Both the position numbers and the translations under genes were made by a program. Source: Planctomycetota bacterium (GTDB taxonomy: Bacteria > Planctomycetota > PLA2 > JAEUHO01). From it: 64,000 nt of DNA. Within the stretch, counting starts at the first letter, position 1. Every line of letters begins with the position of its first letter. Positions 32,659 through 39,179 of this stretch are shown piece after piece. Where the stretch lies: the NCBI GenBank assembly GCA_029259775.1, contig JAJDEN010000020.1:142846-206845 (forward strand), written 5' to 3'. The notes beneath the pieces were generated by a model. The model ran no database searches and was not told where the DNA came from. It was given only the letters and a program-made list of their open reading frames with translations.

Positions 32659-34947
32659 CTAGCGAACGAGCTCCAGGGCCTTGAGCGCTACGGGAACGAG
32701 CGTCTCCAGGCGCAGGCCGCCTTCGGGCGGGACCGTGCGGCTCTCGATGACGCCGTCGCGCAGCAGCACCGCGCTCACCGCACCCGACGCACTCGCGTGT
32801 TCCGCGTGCAGCACCCCGCGGTCCGCGGTGACCGGGTCGAGCACGACATGGATGCCGTCCCACAGCTGGCTGCGGCCGTCGGTCTTGAGCGCGGCGTCGA
32901 GCTTGTCGTCCTCGAGCAACTCGCCGCCCTTCGTCTCGTAGGGCGCGCGCGGCAGCACAACCGTCACGTTGACGCCCGCGGGGGCGACCCGGCGGTGGAG
33001 CTGATGCGCCGCGGTAAGCGACTCCATGCCCTCGGCTGTGGACGGGTCGACGAACACGAGCAGCCAGACGCCTTCCTTCACACGCTGCAGATCGCTCGCG
33101 TAGGCGCCGTCGAGCACGCGCGGCGGCTCGTTCGCACCGGGGAACTCCTCGTAGCGCGTCTGCTCCGGCAGATCGGCGATGCGGCTGCGGGGTGCGGGCG
33201 TCGGCTCGTCGATGAGCGTCGGATCGGCCTGCTCGGTGCCGGGATCGTCGCTCTGGTTCACGAGCGTGACGAGCAGCCCACCGAAGAGCAGGAAGCCGAG
33301 CGCGAGCAAGCCCCACATCCAGACCGGCATCGCGCGGGCCGACGGCATGCGTCCCGCCGCGCGCGCCGCGGTCGAGGCCGCCGCGCGCTCCGCGTTCACG
33401 GCAGACGCGACACGCTCGGCCTGACGTGCGAGTTCGATCCGGTCGGGGCGCGCCTCGGGCGTGGGCGCGGGATCCGTCGCGTCTGTCGGCGCTGTCGCGC
33501 GTGTGGGGCGCGCCGGCGCCCGGCGGACGTCTTGGACGTGAACGGGGGCCTCCGCAGCAGACTCGACGGCAGGTTCGCTGGGCGTGTCCGTGTCCGTGTC
33601 CGTGTCCGTGTCCGTGTCGGTGTCCGTGTCCGTCCGTTTCATGGAGACGGGTGCAGGGGCGGGGTCAGGAGGCGGAGGAGGGAAGCTGATCGACGGCGCG
33701 GGCTCCGGCTTCGGCACGGACGGTGCGCCCAGCAGTGCCTCGGCGCGCGCCTCCTCGACATGCAGCTTCAGGCGCGGCAGGTCCGGAATGAGGTCGCGCT
33801 TCTCGACACTCCACGCCATCACGTCCACGTGCGGCTCCTCGCCCTGGCGCGCGGCGATCTCGGCGACGGCATGATCGAGGTCGATCTCGCGGGGCGCATC
33901 GGCCCGTTCGTCAGCGCGCGTGACGCACCGGAAGCCGATCGTGCCGTTGCGCGCCTCGGCGCGGGATGCGAAGCGGAAGAAGGTCTTGGCGTACAGCGCG
34001 AAGTCGTACCAGCTGCCGCCGCGCACCACGACGCCGCCACCGGGGGCGGGGGAGTGCGTCATCTCCCAGACGTTGCCCACCATGTCGCAGACGCCATCGG
34101 GGGAGACGTTCGACGGATGCAGATCCACGGGGACCGTCATCTTGAGCCCCACGCGCGCGGTGTTGGCGCCGTCCAGCTCTTGGTCGCTGCCCCACGGGTA
34201 CACGCGCCCGTCGGTGCCGCGCGCGGCACGCTCCCACTCGTCCTCGAACGGCAGGTCCTTGCCGGCCCAGCGCGCGAACGCAAGCCCGTCGTAGTAGTCG
34301 ACCCCGACCACCGGGTGATCGGCCAGCGACGCGGGGAAGCGGCCGCCGACCCAATACAGCGGGTGACGGTGGCTGGTCGCACTCACGAACTCGCCGTAGG
34401 CCGCGTTGGTGACGGGGTAGCGGTCGATCGAGAACGCCGGGACCTCGCGCGCCTTCTTGCCGTCGCCGTAGAGGAAGGAGCCGGCGGGGATCTCGACCTG
34501 GTCGGTCTTCGTCGGCTCGGGGGCGGGGGTGGGCGCGGCGAAGCCCTCGGGCCGGAGGGCGCCGATCTTCGGCGGCAGCACGGCCTTGCGCGGGCGTCCG
34601 GCCGTTGTGGGGGAGGACGCGGGGGGGCGGGCCGGCGCGCGATCCGTCGGGGCATCCGTCGGTGCGAGCGCCTCGGCTTCACCCTCCTTGCGGTGGGCCC
34701 GGACGGGGCGCAGCTTCGGTCGCCCGGCGAGCGCGCCGGACTTGTCGAGCTTCAGCGGGCCGCCGTCGCGCAGCGCGTGTTCGCCTACGACATCGCTGTC
34801 GGCCGGGTGGGGCGCGCCTGCCGACGCACCGATCTCGCGTGCGACCTCTTCGGACGAGCGCGTCTCGGGCGTGGCCGGATCGCGGGCGCCGTCATCCGGG
34901 CCGCCGGTGGACTTCTTCTCGCTCAACATGCCTCGTGTACTGCTCAT
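32659..34947 (-). CDS. Formylglycine-generating-enzyme-like (SUMF1) membrane protein with Asp-Thr repeat
   Basis: 762 residues. Residues 1-145 are a charged, Pro/Ala-rich segment. About 148-350 form an FGE-sulfatase/SUMF1-like domain (VEIPAGSFLYGDG, YPVTNAAYGEFV, DLPFEDEWERAARG, GNVWEMTHSP, RGGSWYDF, GFRCVTR). Only one Cys near the end of the domain is visible, so the oxidase Cys pair of true FGE seems absent; many such domains are regulatory or binding modules. Residues about 438-454 are a pure Asp-Thr repeat. One TM helix lies near 541-563. The C-terminal 180 residues look like a thioredoxin-fold domain without a CxxC. A later ATG at 34929 is also possible as start. Confidence 0.75.
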   Translation of the reverse strand: MSSTRGMLSEKKSTGGPDDGARDPATPETRSSEEVAREIGASAGAPHPADSDVVGEHALRDGGPLKLDKSGALAGRPKLRPVRAHRKEGEAEALAPTDAPTDRAPARPPASSPTTAGRPRKAVLPPKIGALRPEGFAAPTPAPEPTKTDQVEIPAGSFLYGDGKKAREVPAFSIDRYPVTNAAYGEFVSATSHRHPLYWVGGRFPASLADHPVVGVDYYDGLAFARWAGKDLPFEDEWERAARGTDGRVYPWGSDQELDGANTARVGLKMTVPVDLHPSNVSPDGVCDMVGNVWEMTHSPAPGGGVVVRGGSWYDFALYAKTFFRFASRAEARNGTIGFRCVTRADERADAPREIDLDHAVAEIAARQGEEPHVDVMAWSVEKRDLIPDLPRLKLHVEEARAEALLGAPSVPKPEPAPSISFPPPPPDPAPAPVSMKRTDTDTDTDTDTDTDTDTPSEPAVESAAEAPVHVQDVRRAPARPTRATAPTDATDPAPTPEARPDRIELARQAERVASAVNAERAAASTAARAAGRMPSARAMPVWMWGLLALGFLLFGGLLVTLVNQSDDPGTEQADPTLIDEPTPAPRSRIADLPEQTRYEEFPGANEPPRVLDGAYASDLQRVKEGVWLLVFVDPSTAEGMESLTAAHQLHRRVAPAGVNVTVVLPRAPYETKGGELLEDDKLDAALKTDGRSQLWDGIHVVLDPVTADRGVLHAEHASASGAVSAVLLRDGVIESRTVPPEGGLRLETLVPVALKALELVR
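33584..33634. repeat. GTGTCC hexanucleotide microsatellite inside a gene
   Basis: About eight tandem GTGTCC units (one with GTGTCG) encode the Asp-Thr tract on the minus strand. A change in hexamer number keeps the frame. Confidence 0.9.
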
Positions 34948-34961
34948 GACTCCGGCGGAGT

Positions 34962-35072
34962 CTACCCCTCGTCCCCCCCTGCCCAGGCCAGGGCCGCCCG
35001 CAGCGTGGAGGGAGCGTTGCCGTCCTCGACCGCCCGCCGGCCCCGGACGAGGACGACGTGCGGCACGCTCAT
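34962..35072 (-). CDS. Possible 36-residue small protein
   Basis: An ATG 7 nt after the stop of the lipoprotein gene opens a 36-codon frame starting MSVPHVVLVRGRRAVEDG and ending in TAG, just before the SUMF1-like gene. Third codon positions are almost all G or C, as in real genes here. No Shine-Dalgarno and no family is recognised. It could be a small gene, the remnant of a longer one, or chance. Confidence 0.3.
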   Translation of the reverse strand: MSVPHVVLVRGRRAVEDGNAPSTLRAALAWAGGDEG

Positions 35073-35079
35073 GGTGCGC

Positions 35080-35961
35080 TTACTTCTTCGCACTCTTCTG
35101 CGTGCTGCCGTCGGGCCGGCGGCTGCGGGGGTCGGCGCGCCCCTCGTTCTTCACCCGAGGCGCCTCGTCCAGGGAGAGCATGCGCCAGCTGAGGCGCACG
35201 GTCCGGTCCGTCCCAGCCTTGCGCAGCGCGGCGAAGTCCCAGTCGAAGGACGCCGTGCGCCCGCTCTCGTCCGCGGGCCGGCCCCCGACACGGAGGAGAT
35301 CGCCCGGCAGCGCGACGTTGACCTTCAGGCTCACCTTCTCGAGCGGCAGCTTCAGCATGCGCCAGACGAGGCCGGCGTCCCGGCGCGCGAGGCCGAGACG
35401 CTCCAGCGGCGGCGGGTCGCGCTGGGCGGCCCCGCGCGGCGCCTTGGGCGGGGGCTTCGCCTCCGCCTCGAGCAGGGCGGCGAGCTTGTCGAGCACGGGC
35501 ACGCGCGGGATCGGCTCCATGTAGAGACGAGCGCTTCCCGGCCCGGCCGCGCGGCCGGCAGCCTGCGCGTCCGGGGCCTTCACATCCACGCGGATCGTGC
35601 GGCCGGCCATGACCTCCCAGGCCAGCAGGTCGCGGAGGTGGCGGAAGCCGACCTCCAGGCCGATCTCCGTGAGGCCGCTGTCGGTGCCCTTCGACTCGAG
35701 GCGCTTGATCGTCACGCCCTCGAGGCCCGAGAGCCCGTCCCGCAGCTGGCTCACGTGCAGCGGAAAGCCGTTTCCGGCGACCCGCGCCATGACCTTCGGC
35801 CCGAGGACGTCGCCCACGCGACGCCAGAGACCGGCGTTCCAGCGCAGGACGAGCTTGTAGGTCCCGCCGCCCTTGCGGTCGAGGTTCCAGCTCTCCTCGG
35901 CCTCCACGCAGCCGGTCAGCCCGGCGAGGAGGACCAGCAGGAGGGGCAACGTCCGGCGCAC
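35080..35961 (-). CDS. Lipoprotein of unknown function
   Basis: 293 residues with a lipobox LTGC near residue 15; GTG start at 35961. After the Cys comes a predicted beta-rich region (EESWNLDRKGGGTYKLVLRWNAG), a middle charged Pro-rich linker, then a second beta-rich part (VSLKVNVALPGDLLRVGGRPADES) and a Lys-rich end. The pattern recalls two-layer envelope lipoproteins, but I recognise no family. A TAGGAT box lies 6 nt before the start. Divergent from the glycine-zipper lipoprotein. Confidence 0.7.
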   Translation of the reverse strand: MRRTLPLLLVLLAGLTGCVEAEESWNLDRKGGGTYKLVLRWNAGLWRRVGDVLGPKVMARVAGNGFPLHVSQLRDGLSGLEGVTIKRLESKGTDSGLTEIGLEVGFRHLRDLLAWEVMAGRTIRVDVKAPDAQAAGRAAGPGSARLYMEPIPRVPVLDKLAALLEAEAKPPPKAPRGAAQRDPPPLERLGLARRDAGLVWRMLKLPLEKVSLKVNVALPGDLLRVGGRPADESGRTASFDWDFAALRKAGTDRTVRLSWRMLSLDEAPRVKNEGRADPRSRRPDGSTQKSAKK

Positions 35962-35967
35962 GCCGCG

Positions 35968-35973
35968 ATCCTA
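35968..35973 (-). promoter_or_regulatory. TANNNT box (TAGGAT) before the lipoprotein GTG
   Basis: TAGGAT on the minus strand with a 6-nt spacer to the GTG at 35961 and no Shine-Dalgarno. Inferred leaderless promoter. Confidence 0.5.
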
Positions 35974-36084
35974 CCCGCGTCCGGCGCCCCAGGTCGCGAG
36001 CCCGCGCCAACCCGGGCTTCGGATCGGCGCTCCAGCGACCGATTCCCAAGGCAGGGACCGTTCTGTCCTGCCGGAGGCCGATCC

Positions 36085-36711
36085 ATGCGTGCCGCAACCC
36101 TCGTCCTGCTTCTCATCGCGGCCCTGACCGTCCTGCCCGCCTGCCAGATGAACGAGCGCATGTCGGGCACCATGCTCGGCGCGGTCGGCGGCGGGATCAT
36201 CGGGGGCGCCGCCGGCGGGGCCGGTGGTGCGGTCGTGGGCGTGCTCGCCGGCGGCGTCACCGGCTACCTGGTGGGCGACTACATCGCGGATCGCCGCGAG
36301 CGCGGCCGGAGCGAGGTGTTCGAGTCCAGCACGCCGGCCTTCAGCGCCAGCCGCGCGGCTCCCGCCACGTACCGCACCGGCCCCGGCCTCCGGGACGCGG
36401 GCCGCACGGGCTCGGTCATGGGCGTGAAGAGCTACGCTGCCCCGACCGTCGGTGTCGCGGAGGCCCGCTCGGCCTACGAGCGGGGCCGCAAGGCGCTCAC
36501 GGCGCCGGAGGCGCGCGTGTACTTCGAGGAGTCGATCCGTCTCGATCCGAGCCGGCCCGAGCCCTACAACGCCCTGGCGCTCAACCACCTCTACCGCGGC
36601 GACCTGCCCAAGGCAGAGCAGCTGCTGCGCACGTCGCTCGAGAAGGACCCGAGCTACGTCCCGGCGCGGCGCAACCTCGAGCGGATGATGTCGGGCGCCG
36701 CCAGGCGCTAG
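36085..36711 (+). CDS. Glycine-zipper and TPR lipoprotein
   Basis: 208 residues. ATG at 36085 with GGAGG 7 nt before it; a huge open frame upstream in the same phase is not coding. A lipobox LPAC near residue 20 is followed by a glycine zipper (GAVGGGIIGGAAGGAGGAVVGVLAGG) and an acidic/Arg stretch. The last 80 residues carry TPR-like helices (YFEESIRLDPSRPEPYNALALNHLYRGDLPKAEQLLRTSLEKDPSYVPARRNLE). Such proteins sit in the envelope; a glycine zipper suggests membrane packing or oligomerisation. Confidence 0.85.
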   Translation: MRAATLVLLLIAALTVLPACQMNERMSGTMLGAVGGGIIGGAAGGAGGAVVGVLAGGVTGYLVGDYIADRRERGRSEVFESSTPAFSASRAAPATYRTGPGLRDAGRTGSVMGVKSYAAPTVGVAEARSAYERGRKALTAPEARVYFEESIRLDPSRPEPYNALALNHLYRGDLPKAEQLLRTSLEKDPSYVPARRNLERMMSGAARR

Positions 36712-36766
36712 GTCGTACCCCAGCCGTAGTCTGCTTCCTGAACCATCTCGGGAGGCGTACGGGAGC

Positions 36767-37381
36767 ATGGCGCTCGTCATCGGCATCACAGGGCGCAACT
36801 GCGCCGGCAAGGACACGGTCGCGCGCATGCTCGTCGAGCGCGGCTTCGAGAGCTACAGCCTCTCGGACGTCCTGCGGGTGGAGCTCGAGCGCCGCGGCGT
36901 CGCGATCGAGCGCGCCAGCCTGATCGCGCTCGGCAACGAGCTGCGGGCGTCCGAGGGCCCCGGCGTCCTCGCCAAGCGCGTGCAGTCGATGATGACGACC
37001 GATCGGGTGGCCCTCGTGAGCGTGCGCAACCCGTCCGAGGTCGAAGCCCTGCGCGGGATCGACGGCTTCGTTCTGCTGGGTGTCGATGCGCCGGTGGCGA
37101 TCCGGTTTGCGCGCGAGGCGAGCCGCGGCCGCGAGTCCGCGCCGGAAACGCTCGAGCGCTTCGAAGAACTCGAGCGCCTCGAAAACACGACCGACCCCAA
37201 CGCGCAGCAGCTGGACGCCACGATGGCCCTCGCCGACCACGTCCTCGAGAACGGCGGGACGCTGAAGGCCTTCGAGGCCACGGTGTCCGCCCTGTTGACC
37301 AAGCTGCAGACCATCCCGGCAGAGCTGACCACCCCTCGAGGGACAGCGCACGCGAGCCAGCTCGCGGAGGAGAAGAGCTGA
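36767..37381 (+). CDS. P-loop nucleotide kinase-like protein
   Basis: 204 residues; CGGGAG precedes the ATG. Walker A GRNCAGKDT is at residue 9 and the following helix (VARMLVERGFESYSLSDVLR) resembles dephospho-CoA/deoxynucleotide kinase folds. A possible lid with Arg residues lies at FAREASRGR. Its stop overlaps the ATG of the dCMP deaminase (TGATG). This order, kinase-like then deaminase, matches the domain order of fused kinase-deaminase proteins. It may phosphorylate a nucleotide or regulate the deaminase. Substrate unknown. Confidence 0.75.
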   Translation: MALVIGITGRNCAGKDTVARMLVERGFESYSLSDVLRVELERRGVAIERASLIALGNELRASEGPGVLAKRVQSMMTTDRVALVSVRNPSEVEALRGIDGFVLLGVDAPVAIRFAREASRGRESAPETLERFEELERLENTTDPNAQQLDATMALADHVLENGGTLKAFEATVSALLTKLQTIPAELTTPRGTAHASQLAEEKS

Positions 37382-37980
37382 TGATCGATCGCGACCCGAA
37401 CGCTTCCGGCGGCCAGATCAGCAGCGAGCCGGACCTCAGCCAAGCGGCGCGCTCCGACCGCGGCGGTGCGACGGGCCTCGCCTACGGGATGAACCCCACG
37501 CACGTCCGCCCCGGCTGGCAGGAGTACTTCCTGAAGGTGATGGACACCGTGGCGGAGCGGGCGAACTGCGACCGCGGCCGTGCCGCCGCCGTGATCGTGA
37601 AGGACAAGCGCATCATCGCGACGGGCTACGTCGGCGCGCCCGCGGGCCTGCCCAGCTGCGACGAGGTAGGCCACTTGATCAAGGTCGCCTACGACGAGCG
37701 CGGCGGGCAGCACAAGCACTGCGTGCGCACGACGCACGCCGAAGCCAACGCCATCGCCCAGGCAGCGAAGCACGGCACCCCCATCGACGGCGGCGAGATC
37801 TACATCCGCATGACGCCGTGCCTGGACTGCGCCAAGCTGCTCATCAACGCGGGCATCCGCCACGTCATCTGCCGCAAGCGCTATCACGCCGACCACGACA
37901 GCGTTCGGGTCCTCGAGCAGGCGGGCGTCAAGCTGACCGTGCTCTCGCAAGAGAATGAGACGTACGACCAGATGAACTGA
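37381..37980 (+). CDS. Deoxycytidylate (dCMP) deaminase family protein
   Basis: 199 residues with zinc-deaminase motifs: TTHAEANAIAQAAKHG (His-Ala-Glu) and MTPCLDCAKLLINAGI (Pro-Cys-x-x-Cys). These place the zinc and the proton-shuttle Glu as in dCMP deaminase/ComEB, which converts dCMP to dUMP for dTMP synthesis. A 45-residue N-terminal extension is polar. It is coupled to the upstream kinase-like gene. A housekeeping nucleotide role is the simplest reading. Confidence 0.9.
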   Translation: MIDRDPNASGGQISSEPDLSQAARSDRGGATGLAYGMNPTHVRPGWQEYFLKVMDTVAERANCDRGRAAAVIVKDKRIIATGYVGAPAGLPSCDEVGHLIKVAYDERGGQHKHCVRTTHAEANAIAQAAKHGTPIDGGEIYIRMTPCLDCAKLLINAGIRHVICRKRYHADHDSVRVLEQAGVKLTVLSQENETYDQMN

Positions 37981-38005
37981 GCGCGTCGCGGGGACGCGGT
38001 TGGTG

Positions 38006-38039
38006 GCGTCACGCCATGGCCCAAGGCCGAACATCAGGC
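38006..38039. repeat. 34-nt dispersed repeat, type C
   Basis: The element GCGTCACGCC...CATCAGGC (38006-38039) has an inverted copy at 49285-49318 with only two mismatches in 34 nt. Confidence 0.8.
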
Positions 38040-38045
38040 TGGCTT

Positions 38046-38100
38046 GGGCGGCCACCCGGCTTCGCCTAGGGCCGCCCCTACCCGTGTGCTGACGACGGCC
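38046..38100. repeat. Dispersed palindromic repeat with type-B arms and GCTGACGACGGCC tag
   Basis: GGGCGGCCACCC ... GGGCCGCCCCTAC (38046-38081) has the same arms as the type-B element with a shorter centre. GCTGACGACGGCC (38088-38100) also recurs at 42803-42816 and inverted at 49235-49248. Confidence 0.7.
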
Positions 38101-38157
38101 GGGCGGCGCGAGCGGTCGTCGTCACACGGCCGCGTCCCATGCCCATGCGCCGCGGGC

Positions 38158-39135
38158 CTACTTGGGCGGTTTCTCGAGGGCGCTCTGTTCCTTGCGGAGC
38201 TGCAGCATGCGCGCGGTCAGCGCGTTGCGCTCGCCCTCGTCCTTGACCGAGGCGAGCCCGCCGTAGAGCTCCATCAGTTCCTTCTTCACAGCCTCCAGCC
38301 GCTTGGCCGTCCCCGCAGCACGCTTCACCAGCCGGACCTGCGTGGGTCCGTCCGAGCTCTCGACCTGGCGTTCGGCCGGCGCGTAGCCCTCCGCGGTGAT
38401 CGCCAGGCGCACACGGACGCGCGGCAGGTCGGCGACCGCGAAGCGGCCGGTCCTCTCCGAGGTCGCCCGTGCAACTGGCGCAGCATCCTGATCGAGCACC
38501 TCGAAGAGCTTCGTCATGTTCCGCAGCAGCTCCAGCATCGAGCCGCTTCCGCCATGCACTTGAACCTCGGCACCGGAGAGCGGACGGCCCGCCGCGTCGA
38601 GGACGACGCCTACGAGTTCCCCCGCCTGGCCCATCCACAAGACGCCCACGTCCTTCTCGCGACCGGCATCGACGCCGACCGAGGGCACCGTGCGCGTGCG
38701 CTTGGCGGGGTCCGTCACGCTGAGCGCGTAGCCGTCGCCCGCGGCGACGTCCTCGAACCGGAAGAGGCCGCTCGGATCCGTCGTGCCCGAATGGCCGACG
38801 CTCTCGTCGCCGAAGCCGCGCCCCGCGAGGACGACCGTGGCGTTCTCGATGGCCTTGTCCGTCTCGAAGTCCATGACGCGACCGGTGACGCCGCCTTGCC
38901 CGACGCGCTCAGCGCGCGAGCGGCCGAAGAGCACGGGCCCCTTCGAAGGCGCGTCCTGCTCCGGCGCGCCCTCGCCGTCCCCCGGGCCATCGGCGTGGAG
39001 GGGATCGGTGCCGGCGGTGGCGGGCTCGCTCTGATCCGAGCCGTCGCCGGAGAACAGGTCGGCGCCCCCGAACAGGAAGAACATCCCCGCGAGCGCCACG
39101 ATCACGATCAGCCCCAGCACGGCCTTGTTGTCCAT
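38158..39135 (-). CDS. Membrane-anchored carboxypeptidase-regulatory-like domain protein
   Basis: 325 residues; GGAGG lies before the ATG. One N-terminal TM helix (LGLIVIVALAGMFFLFGG) anchors the protein. An acidic/Gly linker follows, then beta-sandwich carboxypeptidase-regulatory-like segments (GQGGVTGRVMDFETDKAIENATVVLAG; GELVGVVLDAAGRPLSGAEVQVHG). The C-terminal 60 residues are a charged coiled coil (KRLEAVKKELMELYGGLASVKDEGERNALTARMLQLRKEQ). It is 44 nt downstream of the larger protein of the same class. Probably an envelope or surface adhesion/scaffold protein. Confidence 0.75.
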   Translation of the reverse strand: MDNKAVLGLIVIVALAGMFFLFGGADLFSGDGSDQSEPATAGTDPLHADGPGDGEGAPEQDAPSKGPVLFGRSRAERVGQGGVTGRVMDFETDKAIENATVVLAGRGFGDESVGHSGTTDPSGLFRFEDVAAGDGYALSVTDPAKRTRTVPSVGVDAGREKDVGVLWMGQAGELVGVVLDAAGRPLSGAEVQVHGGSGSMLELLRNMTKLFEVLDQDAAPVARATSERTGRFAVADLPRVRVRLAITAEGYAPAERQVESSDGPTQVRLVKRAAGTAKRLEAVKKELMELYGGLASVKDEGERNALTARMLQLRKEQSALEKPPK

Positions 39136-39179
39136 CCGGCACCTCCACGACCTCGCTGGAGGGTACGCGGGACAGGAGG

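Noticed and set aside
33584..33634. A CRISPR array
   Set aside because: The repeats are hexamers without spacers, inside an open frame. No cas genes or spaced 25-40 nt direct repeats were seen anywhere.
32797..36084. A long plus-strand open frame leading into the glycine-zipper lipoprotein
   Set aside because: It is antisense to the SUMF1-like gene and a lipoprotein gene. The real gene starts at 36085 with a Shine-Dalgarno and signal peptide.
36767..37980. An anti-phage AvcD-type defence system
   Set aside because: The genes are separate, the deaminase looks like an ordinary dCMP deaminase, and no other defence genes are near. Kept only as an analogy.
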